22,868 nt of DNA from Gammaproteobacteria bacterium (lineage in GTDB: Bacteria; Pseudomonadota; Gammaproteobacteria; Pseudomonadales; Halomonadaceae). How positions within the stretch are numbered: the first letter of the stretch is position 1; every line of letters starts with the position of its first letter. The notes under the pieces were generated by a model. That model worked only from the letters and a program-made list of their open reading frames with translations. It searched no databases and had not been told where the DNA came from. Where the stretch lies: NCBI GenBank assembly GCA_023485185.1, contig JAMCZP010000112.1, positions 1 through 22,868 on the forward strand, written 5' to 3'. Of the stretch, positions 6,047-13,018 are shown one piece after another. The position numbers were made by a program, and so were the translations under genes.

Positions 6047-7639
6047 ATGATGGCCAAACCATCTCAGCCTATCTTACTGGGTCTTGCGCTAAGTTGTTTA
6101 GTGGCTACTAACACTGCTCAGGCAAAAGAGCAGCTAGTGCTTGCTATTGGCGGTGAGCCCGAACAAGGCTTCGACCCGCTGCTAGGCTGGGGACAGTACG
6201 GCACGCCGTTATTTCAGTCGACGCTACTTTCACGGGGCAATGATTTATCACCCCAGCCAGAATTAGCCACTGAATGGTCGCTTTCGGAAGACCGCCTGGC
6301 CTGGACACTCACGCTGCGTGACGATGCCCGCTTTGCCGATGGCACTCCCCTGACTGCCAACGACGTCGCCTATACCTTCAATACGGCAGCTAAGGCAGGT
6401 GGGCGGGCCGACCTCAGCGCGCTTAAAGAAGCCTCGGCCGTTGGTGATCATAGCGTTACACTTCAACTGCGAGCACCACGCATTACCTTTATTAATCAGT
6501 TAGTCACGTTAGGCATTGTGCCTCACGCCGGGCGCGAAAACGGCTATAGCGACGCGTATGGTAGACAACCCATGGGCTCTGGGCCCTACCAACTGGTCGA
6601 GTGGCAGGAAGGTGAGCAGTTGATTGTCGAACGCAACCCTTACTTTTATGGCCCCACACCTGATTTTGAACGACTAGTGTTTCTGTTTACCGGAGAAGAT
6701 GCCACTTTAAGCGCCGCCCATGCAGGCCAGGTAGATCTCGCCTACGCTCCGCCAGCGCTGGCAACGAATGTACCGGCAACAATGCAGCGAGTAATTATGC
6801 AGAGTGTCGATAACCGCGGCATTCTTTTCCCCATGCAGCCCGACAACGGTGAGCAAGCCAACTCAGGCGCACCGATTGGCAACGATGTCACCGCCGACCT
6901 TGCCATTCGCCAAGCGATCAATCTAGCCGTTGATCGCGAAACACTAGCAGAGGTCGCGCTGCACGGTTTTGGACGCCCCGCTTATGGCCCAGCCGATGGC
7001 TTGCCCTGGAGCGATGATCAAGAGCGCATCGAAGCCCCACAACCAGCCCAAGCCGAAGAAGTGCTTGATGCTGCGGGCTGGGAGCTGAACCACGATGGCC
7101 TGCGCTATAAAGATGGCGTGCCTGCGCGCTTTCGTCTCACCTACCCCTCTAGCGATACCACACGGCAACTGCTCGCGGAGGTAAGCGCTGAGATGGTACG
7201 TCCACTGGGTATCGAGATGCAGCCTACCGGCCGCCATTGGGATGAAATCCAGCGTGAAGCTCTGCATCAGGATGCCATTTTATTTGGCTTTGGTAGTCAC
7301 AGCCCTCAAGAGGTTTACTACCTTTTCCACAGTCAGCATGCTGGCAATGGTTACTACAACAGCGGTTTTTACGCCAACCCGGCCGTGGATGCCAACCTTG
7401 ACGCCGCACAGGCAGCTGAAAGTATTGAGCACGCCAACCAATACTGGCGCGCGGCCCAATGGGACGGCACGTCAGGTTACGGATTACGCGGCGATAGTAG
7501 CTGGGCCTGGCTGGTGAATCTTGAGCATGTCTATTTTGCCAACAGCTGCTTAGATGTCAGCGAGCTTGGCGTAGCGCCTCACGGCCATGGCTGGCCAATC
7601 ACCGCCAACTTGCTAGATTGGCGCTGGACGTGCGATTAA
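6047..7639 (+). CDS. nikA: Nickel/peptide-family ABC transporter substrate-binding protein (NikA-like)
   Basis: A 530-aa periplasmic solute-binding protein of the SBP_bac_5 (peptide/nickel) family. The signal peptide ends at about residue 26 (TNTAQA|KEQL), with no proper lipobox. Family features include PELATEWSLSEDRLAWTLTL, the FADGTPLTANDVAYTF segment and GSGPYQLVEW. Nickel specificity is inferred from the NikR operator 20 bases upstream of the start and from the downstream permease and ATPase genes. The protein does not look close to E. coli NikA, and its C-terminus carries H494, C501 and a HGHGW cluster (H512, H514) that could matter for metal or metal-chelate binding (speculative). ATG 6047 has GAAGG 6 nt upstream; a second ATG follows immediately at 6050. 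Its 3' end overlaps the predicted start of nikB. Confidence 0.85.
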   Translation: MMAKPSQPILLGLALSCLVATNTAQAKEQLVLAIGGEPEQGFDPLLGWGQYGTPLFQSTLLSRGNDLSPQPELATEWSLSEDRLAWTLTLRDDARFADGTPLTANDVAYTFNTAAKAGGRADLSALKEASAVGDHSVTLQLRAPRITFINQLVTLGIVPHAGRENGYSDAYGRQPMGSGPYQLVEWQEGEQLIVERNPYFYGPTPDFERLVFLFTGEDATLSAAHAGQVDLAYAPPALATNVPATMQRVIMQSVDNRGILFPMQPDNGEQANSGAPIGNDVTADLAIRQAINLAVDRETLAEVALHGFGRPAYGPADGLPWSDDQERIEAPQPAQAEEVLDAAGWELNHDGLRYKDGVPARFRLTYPSSDTTRQLLAEVSAEMVRPLGIEMQPTGRHWDEIQREALHQDAILFGFGSHSPQEVYYLFHSQHAGNGYYNSGFYANPAVDANLDAAQAAESIEHANQYWRAAQWDGTSGYGLRGDSSWAWLVNLEHVYFANSCLDVSELGVAPHGHGWPITANLLDWRWTCD

Positions 7640-8640
7640 TAGCCTCTCAATTGCTGTCCTGTCGATTACTACCATCGATAGCAAAGCGCCTGGCTCGCCT
7701 GGTGTTGGTGCTGCTGTGTGTGGCACTAGTGTCATTTGGATTGATGATGGCTTCGCCGATTGACCCGATTGATGCTTATTTAGGCCCTCAAATGGCGCAG
7801 GTAAGCCCTGAGCAGCGCGAATTAATCGCCCAGCGCTGGGGGTTTGATGCGCCGCCTACAGTGCAGTTTGGTCATTGGTTACGCCAGTTAGTCAGTGGTG
7901 ATTTAGGCTGGAGTCATGTGTATAACCAACCGGTCAGCGAGGTCATTGGCCAGCGCTTTCAACGCTCAATTGCGCTATTAGGTGGCGCGTGGCTGTTGTC
8001 AGCGCTACTGGGATTTGGCTTGGGCGTAGTGGCGGGTGCCAAAGAAGGCTCAGCGCTGGACAGGATGATCAGCACCTACGCTTATATCACCGCCTCCACG
8101 CCAGCTTTCTGGCTAGCGATACTCGCCGTGCTGCTATTCTCAGTCACACTAGGATGGACACCGACCTGCTGTGCAGGCCCAACGGGCACCTTAAGCCAAG
8201 ATGTCAGCTTCGCGACGCGCTTGCATCATTTAATGCTGCCAATCGCTACTCTGGCACTGCTGGGTATCGCCAATATCACTTTGCATACACGTACCCGGAT
8301 GCTTGAGTTAATGCGCTCGGAGGTGGCTACTCACGCTTTCGCTCAGGGCGCTACGCGAATGGATGTCGCTTGGCGACACGGCCTTCGCCATGCAAGCTTA
8401 CCGGCCGTGACACTGGCGTTTGCCTCGCTGGGGGAGCTGTTTGGCGGCTCGATATTAATTGAGCAGGTGTTTGCCTACCCAGGGCTCGGCCAAGCCACAG
8501 TGGCCGCAGGCCTGCGCAGCGACATACCACTATTGCTGGGTATTGCGCTGTTTACTGCCTTGTTTGTTAGCGTCGGCAATATGATCGCCGACACGCTCTA
8601 TAGCGTTATCGACCCGCGTATTAACGTGAGTGGCTCATGA
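7618..8640 (+). CDS. nikB: Nickel ABC transporter permease NikB
   Basis: An inner-membrane permease (BPD_transp_1, DppB/NikB type), 340 aa if the TTG at 7618 is used. It has an N-terminal membrane segment (LARLVLVLLCVALVSFGLMM), the periplasmic linker with GDLGWSHVYNQPVSEVI, then about five further membrane segments. The EAA-type coupling loop is visible as AFAQGATRMDVAWRHGLRHA followed by SLPAV, then the GSILIEQVFAYPGLGQ signature. The start is uncertain: the TTG at 7618 and a GTG at 7630 both overlap the nikA end and neither has a clear ribosome binding site, so translation is probably coupled to nikA. The 3' end overlaps nikC by 4 bases (ATGA). Confidence 0.88.
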   Translation: MALDVRLIASQLLSCRLLPSIAKRLARLVLVLLCVALVSFGLMMASPIDPIDAYLGPQMAQVSPEQRELIAQRWGFDAPPTVQFGHWLRQLVSGDLGWSHVYNQPVSEVIGQRFQRSIALLGGAWLLSALLGFGLGVVAGAKEGSALDRMISTYAYITASTPAFWLAILAVLLFSVTLGWTPTCCAGPTGTLSQDVSFATRLHHLMLPIATLALLGIANITLHTRTRMLELMRSEVATHAFAQGATRMDVAWRHGLRHASLPAVTLAFASLGELFGGSILIEQVFAYPGLGQATVAAGLRSDIPLLLGIALFTALFVSVGNMIADTLYSVIDPRINVSGS

Positions 8641-9437
8641 GACACGTCCAGCCACGTCTGCGTGCCGCCTTCAGTCTCGGCATCACCAGCCTATTGGTCA
8701 TCAGCCTGATTGCAAGCCAATGGTGGCTAGGCGATTCACCCCAGCAAATGCAATTCGATGCCCGCTTAGCCCCTCCCAGTGTTCATCACTGGTTCGGCAC
8801 CGATGCGTTAGGACGCGAGCTTTGGGCGCGGACCCTGGCAGGGTTGGCGCTAAGTTTCTGGGTAGGCTGTTTAGCCGCCCTGTTGAGCACGCTTATCGCA
8901 CTAAGCCTAGCAGCACTGGCAACGCTTTCACGCAGGCTAGATGCGCTGGTTAGTCTGTTGATCGATACGCTACTCAGCGTGCCGCACTTAATTCTATTGA
9001 TGCTGATCGCCTTTGCCCTGGGGGGTGGCACTCAGGCAGTGATTATTGCCGTTGCGGTTACCCACTGGCCCAGCTTGGCCCGCGTTCTACGCGCCGAACT
9101 CCTGCAGGTGCGGCAAGCGCCCTACGTGCGTATTTCCCGCGCACTTGGTAAGTCGCGTTGGTTTGTGCTCCACCGTCATTTACTCCCTCATTTGCTGCCC
9201 CACTGCGTAGTCGGCGCCCTACTGCTATTTCCCCACGCCATTTTGCATGAGGCGGCATTAACCTTTTTGGGCTTTGGCTTAAGCCCAAGCCAACCCGCCA
9301 TTGGGGTTCTGCTGGCGGATGCGATGCGCTATTTAAGCGGAGGTTACTGGTGGCTGGGGGTATTTCCAGGCTTGGGGCTATTACTGATGGTACTTAGCTT
9401 TGACCGCCTTTCCAGCCAGCTGCGCCGCGCGCTTTAG
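8637..9437 (+). CDS. nikC: Nickel ABC transporter permease NikC
   Basis: The second inner-membrane permease subunit, 266 aa, DppC/NikC type. The N-terminal membrane segment is followed by the family-typical HHWFGTDALGRELWARTLAG, which precedes the transmembrane core. The coupling loop lies around YVRISRALGKSRWFVLHRHL then LPHLLP, and EAALTFLGFGLSPSQPAIG is the typical C-terminal signature. The ATG overlaps the nikB stop (ATGA), indicating translational coupling. It pairs with NikB to form the channel driven by NikD and NikE. Confidence 0.92.
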   Translation: MRHVQPRLRAAFSLGITSLLVISLIASQWWLGDSPQQMQFDARLAPPSVHHWFGTDALGRELWARTLAGLALSFWVGCLAALLSTLIALSLAALATLSRRLDALVSLLIDTLLSVPHLILLMLIAFALGGGTQAVIIAVAVTHWPSLARVLRAELLQVRQAPYVRISRALGKSRWFVLHRHLLPHLLPHCVVGALLLFPHAILHEAALTFLGFGLSPSQPAIGVLLADAMRYLSGGYWWLGVFPGLGLLLMVLSFDRLSSQLRRAL

Positions 9438-9470
9438 CGCTTTTAAGAAAACACTGCTAGGAGGCTTGCC

Positions 9471-10304
9471 GTGTTAACGATTGATCAGTTATCGCTACAG
9501 CTGCCCATGTATGCCTCCTGGTGGAAGCGTGAATGGGCAACCTGTTTAGATGAGCTCTCGCTGTGCTTTTCAGCAGGCGAGGTACATGCGGTAGTGGGCG
9601 CATCAGGTGCCGGAAAAAGCCTGCTTGCCTACGCAATAATGGGCTTACTGCCAGCGTCAGCACAATTAAACGGACAGCTTCACTATCAAGGAGAACCACT
9701 TGATAAAACTCGCCAACGCCAGCTTCGCGGGCGCGAGCTTGCTCTGATTCCACAGTCGCTTAACGCCTTAGACCCGCTAGTACGCACCCAGCGCCAAGTA
9801 GCCTGGGCCGCACAGCGTGCCGGTCACTCATCGGCGGCCGCCTGGCACTCTGCTCAGCAAGCGTTAAATCATTACCAGCTAGATGCCCGTGCGCAGCAGG
9901 CCTATGCCCATGAGCTGTCCGGCGGCATGGCGCGACGCGTGCTAACAGCCATGGCCCATGTTAGCCAAGCGCAGCTAGTCATTGCTGACGAGCCCACCGT
10001 TGGCCTCGACCCAGAGCAGCGCCAGCGCGTACTGGATGCGCTACGAGGCCTTGCCGATCAAGGTAAAGCCGTGGTTTTAATTACCCACGATCTACGACAT
10101 GCCCTGCCGATTGCCGACCGCGTTACCATCATGCGGCACGGCAAGCAGGTCGAGACCGCGACCGCTCGCGCCTTTCAAGGTATTGGCGGCTTGCTGACCC
10201 AAGCCTATTCGCAAAGCCTTTGGCTGGCACTGCCAGACAATAACTTCTCGACCAGTGCCTTAGGCATGGCGCCTGAGATGCAAAAGGAGGCCAACGTTGC
10301 TTGA
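9471..10304 (+). CDS. nikD: Nickel ABC transporter ATP-binding protein NikD
   Basis: A 277-aa ABC ATPase. All functional motifs are intact: Walker A GASGAGKS (43-50), Q-loop Q95 in LIPQSLNALDP, signature LSGGM (149-153), Walker B LVIADE (169-174) and switch histidine H206 in LITHD. It begins with GTG at 9471, supported by AGGAGG (9459-9464) six bases upstream. It is 33 bases after nikC and overlaps nikE by 8 bases. It is expected to form a heterodimer with NikE that powers uptake through NikBC. The NikD assignment over a generic Dpp/Opp ATPase comes from the operon context. Confidence 0.9.
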   Translation: MLTIDQLSLQLPMYASWWKREWATCLDELSLCFSAGEVHAVVGASGAGKSLLAYAIMGLLPASAQLNGQLHYQGEPLDKTRQRQLRGRELALIPQSLNALDPLVRTQRQVAWAAQRAGHSSAAAWHSAQQALNHYQLDARAQQAYAHELSGGMARRVLTAMAHVSQAQLVIADEPTVGLDPEQRQRVLDALRGLADQGKAVVLITHDLRHALPIADRVTIMRHGKQVETATARAFQGIGGLLTQAYSQSLWLALPDNNFSTSALGMAPEMQKEANVA

Positions 10305-10950
10305 AGCACGTCAGCTAAGCTTTCAGTTTTCACCCAAGATGCCGCTGATCCAGACAGTCTCACTATCGCTGAACGCGGGAGAATGGGGAGAATGGATAGG
10401 CTTAAGCGGCGATTCAGGGGCGGGAAAATCAACGCTGGGCAAGCTATTGGCTGGCTATTTAGCGCCCCAAGCGGGTGAGATCACGCTGGATGGCGAAGTA
10501 CTGCCTGCAAAGGGCTTGCAGCCTGTCCAGTGGCTACCGCAATCGCCAGAGCTGGCGGTTAACCCACGCTGGCGGGTAGGGAAGATCCTACGGGAAGCCT
10601 GGACACCCTCTGAGGCACAGTGCGAAGCGTTTGGTGTGCAAGCGAAATGGCTATCGCGCTTTCCACAATCATTGTCAGGGGGAGAGTTACAGCGTGTATG
10701 TGTGCTGCGTGCATTAGCGCCAGGGGTACGCTTTCTAGTGGCCGATGAAATTTCGACCATGCTTGATCCGATTACACAGGTAGAGCTTTGGCAGGCCTTA
10801 CAACAAGAGGCCGAACAACGCCAGCTGGGCGTGCTGGTGATTAGTCACGATAGCGCGCTACTGGCGCGGCTTTGCACACAGCATTACCACCTAAGCGACG
10901 GTAAATTGAAGCAATACCCGTATTGCCAGGGCAGGTTGCAGGTTAGCTAG
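10297..10950 (+). CDS. nikE: Nickel ABC transporter ATP-binding protein NikE
   Basis: A 217-aa ABC ATPase, a little shorter than E. coli NikE (about 268 aa), ending soon after the switch histidine and so lacking much of the usual C-terminal extension. The motifs are intact: Walker A GDSGAGKS (38-45), Q-loop Q82 in WLPQSPELAVNP, signature LSGGE (126-130), Walker B FLVADE (146-151) and H184 in VISHD. The start is TTG 10297, supported by a strong AAAGGAGG (10283-10290) six bases upstream that lies inside nikD. It is the last gene of the operon and ends only 7 bases from the convergent MFS gene. No hairpin terminator is visible between them. Confidence 0.9.
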   Translation: MLEARQLSFQFSPKMPLIQTVSLSLNAGEWGEWIGLSGDSGAGKSTLGKLLAGYLAPQAGEITLDGEVLPAKGLQPVQWLPQSPELAVNPRWRVGKILREAWTPSEAQCEAFGVQAKWLSRFPQSLSGGELQRVCVLRALAPGVRFLVADEISTMLDPITQVELWQALQQEAEQRQLGVLVISHDSALLARLCTQHYHLSDGKLKQYPYCQGRLQVS

Positions 10951-10957
10951 CACTTGC

Positions 10958-12148
10958 TTAGCCAACTGACTGGCGACGCTCAAAACGCCATAGGCCGAAA
11001 GCAATCATTAGCGTAATGCTGAGCAGCAACCAAGAGCCTAGGCTGACCCCTACCCAACCGGCCCAGCGCCAGAACGGCTCCAACCAGAAGCCGCCTAAAC
11101 TAGCACCTACATAGTAAAACACCAGATAGAGCGCCGAAGCACTGCCCCGCGCACCGCGGGCATAACGCCCGACCCAACTTGACGCCAATGAGTGCGCCAG
11201 AAAAAAGCCGAAGGCATTAACACTTAAACCGACAATAATCATCAACAAGGAGTTCGACAACGTGATCGCCGTGCCCAGCATTAAAATAATCACGCCCACC
11301 ATCATGCAGACGGCAGGCGAAAACCGTCCGGCTAAACGCCCGGAAATCATCGAACCGAAGGTACCGCCCAGATAGGTCAAGAAAATCAGCCCCAGGCCGC
11401 TCGCGGCCAACTGATAAGGCTCGGCCGCCAGACGAAAGGTGATATAGCTGTATTGATTTATAAAGATTAGAAAATTGATGCCGCCCAAACAGTAAGCAGC
11501 GAGCAGTACTGGATTACGCAAGTGGCCAAATAAATCGCTTACCGCTTTGCGTAGCTCGAAACGCTGGGGAGTAAAAGCCCGGCTATTGGGTAGTAAGCGC
11601 CAAAACACTACGCAGCCGATCAGCGTTATCACGCCTACCGCCAGAAAGGCGGCGGTGGGGCCACCTACTTCAGCTGCGGCACCGCCTACAATGCGCCCAC
11701 TAATACCGCCAAGTGAATTGGCACCAATATAGAGTCCCACGGCGCTTAGCAGCGCAGGCTTCTCAAACTCATCGCCCATCCAGGCAATCGCGACTGCAGG
11801 TAATCCGCCCAGCACAAACCCCTGTACCAGCCGCAGCAGCAGTAAACTTTCAAAGGTAGGAGCAAAGGCTAATGCAAGCGAGCAACCACCGGCTAACAGC
11901 AGGGTAATACGCATGATGCCTTCACGCCCAATAGCATCCGAGAGTGGCCCGAATACCAGTAGCGCTAAGGCCAGTGAGAGTGTCGATACCGACATAAGGA
12001 GGCTGACACCCAAGGTCGAGACCTCGTAAGCCTCCTTTAACCCTGGCAGCAGCGGTTGCGGCGCATACAGATTAATAAAAACAAGAAATGAGCCAAGGCA
12101 AAGCGCCAAGGTGGCGCGCCACCAGGCGCGCGTTTTGGCTTCGATCAT
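10958..12148 (-). CDS. MFS transporter, YnfM-like
   Basis: A 396-aa major facilitator superfamily protein with about 12 hydrophobic segments, in the drug/sugar efflux group that includes E. coli YnfM. Visible landmarks are NLYAPQPLLPGLKEAY in the first periplasmic loop, the loop 2-3 motif GPLSDAIGREGIMR (GxLxDrxGRk-like) and RLVQGFVLGGLPAVAIAW in TM4. The substrate cannot be read from the sequence. Its stop is 8 bases from nikE on the other strand; with no terminator between them, transcripts could overlap. The NlpC-type lipoprotein gene lies 40 bases upstream on the same strand, so co-transcription is possible. Confidence 0.85.
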   Translation of the reverse strand: MIEAKTRAWWRATLALCLGSFLVFINLYAPQPLLPGLKEAYEVSTLGVSLLMSVSTLSLALALLVFGPLSDAIGREGIMRITLLLAGGCSLALAFAPTFESLLLLRLVQGFVLGGLPAVAIAWMGDEFEKPALLSAVGLYIGANSLGGISGRIVGGAAAEVGGPTAAFLAVGVITLIGCVVFWRLLPNSRAFTPQRFELRKAVSDLFGHLRNPVLLAAYCLGGINFLIFINQYSYITFRLAAEPYQLAASGLGLIFLTYLGGTFGSMISGRLAGRFSPAVCMMVGVIILMLGTAITLSNSLLMIIVGLSVNAFGFFLAHSLASSWVGRYARGARGSASALYLVFYYVGASLGGFWLEPFWRWAGWVGVSLGSWLLLSITLMIAFGLWRFERRQSVG

Positions 12149-12188
12149 GCCATTCCTAAAGTGAGACTAACGACTAAAAACTATCCTT

Positions 12189-12921
12189 CTAGAAAAAACT
12201 ACCACCTAGCTGAGCCAAGTGGGTTGGCTCCAGCGCACGGCGTGATTGCCAGTAATGGCGACGCCAGTAACTATTATCCAGGCTGGAGATAATCACCCCT
12301 TGTGAGGTCGATGCGTGAAGAAAATAGCCATCGCCCACGTAGATGCCCACATGGTTGTAACGACCCGGGGGGTTGAAGAAAACCAGATCGCCCGCCTGCA
12401 GCTCTTGGCGATCGATCTGGCGTCCCTTATGCACTTGCCCGTCGGTGGAACGCGGTAACTCTAAATTAAAGGTATCACGATAAACATTGCGACTGCAGCT
12501 CTTGGCGATCGATCTGGCGTCCCTTATGCACTTGCCCGTCGGTGGAACGCGGTAACTCTAAATTAAAGGTATCACGATAAACATTGCGAACCAGCGCCGA
12601 ACAGTCAATCCCTCGTTCTGAGGTCCCGCCAATTCGGTAAGGCGTCCCTGCCCAGCGTTTATGCTGTGCCAGTAGCGCTTCACGAACGACTATTGGTGGT
12701 GGAACTTGCATACTAAGCAACTGGGCATTGATGGGATCAACCGGCGACATTAGCGGGTTAACGCCCTTCTCCATTCCCGGTAACGACATGGAGAAGTAGT
12801 TGTCTGGGGCCTGCATACTGCTTTGGCGAGAAGAACCAGCACAACCAGTGAATAAAGTAACTAAAAAACAAATACTTAAAACACGGACAGCGGTCACAGC
12901 GGGGCGTGGCAACGCAACCAT
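12189..12921 (-). pseudogene. NlpC/P60 lipoprotein (MepS/Spr-like murein endopeptidase), frameshifted by a 97-bp tandem duplication
   Basis: Predicted murein DD-endopeptidase related to MepS/Spr. The protein starts at 12921 with a lipoprotein signal ending LFTGC (C27). The NlpC/P60 domain begins near residue 85 with the catalytic cysteine C107 in GIDCSALV. The frame hits a stop at 12475 after RQELQSQCLS. The rest of the domain, beginning AGDLVFFNPPG and including the catalytic NHVGIYVG and FLHAST histidines, lies in another frame ending at 12189. A perfect 97-bp direct duplication (12396-12492 and 12493-12589) causes the break. Deleting one copy restores a 211-aa protein with the full C107-H158-H170 set. 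As written, neither fragment carries both the Cys and the His residues, so the product should be inactive. An assembly artefact or a reversible duplication are alternatives to a fixed pseudogene. Confidence 0.93.
12396..12589. repeat. Perfect 97-bp tandem duplication
   Basis: Bases 12396-12492 and 12493-12589 are identical and directly adjacent, each starting CTGCAGCTCTTGG and ending ACATTGCGA. The base before the first copy (C) differs from the last base of the unit (A), and the base after the second copy (A) differs from the unit's first base (C), so the boundaries are exact and there is no junction microhomology. 97 is not a multiple of three, hence the frameshift in the surrounding lipoprotein gene. 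Confidence 0.97.
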
Positions 12922-13018
12922 GCGATTAACCTCGGAACATTAATGACGTGGGCGACATGAGAAAACTCATTTTTCTCAGCCATGGACTATAAGCTAGTTA
13001 TCATATGTTTGGCGAGCT

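Noticed and set aside
12189..12434. Separate small gene for the C-terminal half of the NlpC protein, starting at a GTG near 12434
   Set aside because: It is the downstream half of the duplicated gene, lacks the catalytic cysteine, and its N-terminus lies within the duplicated unit.
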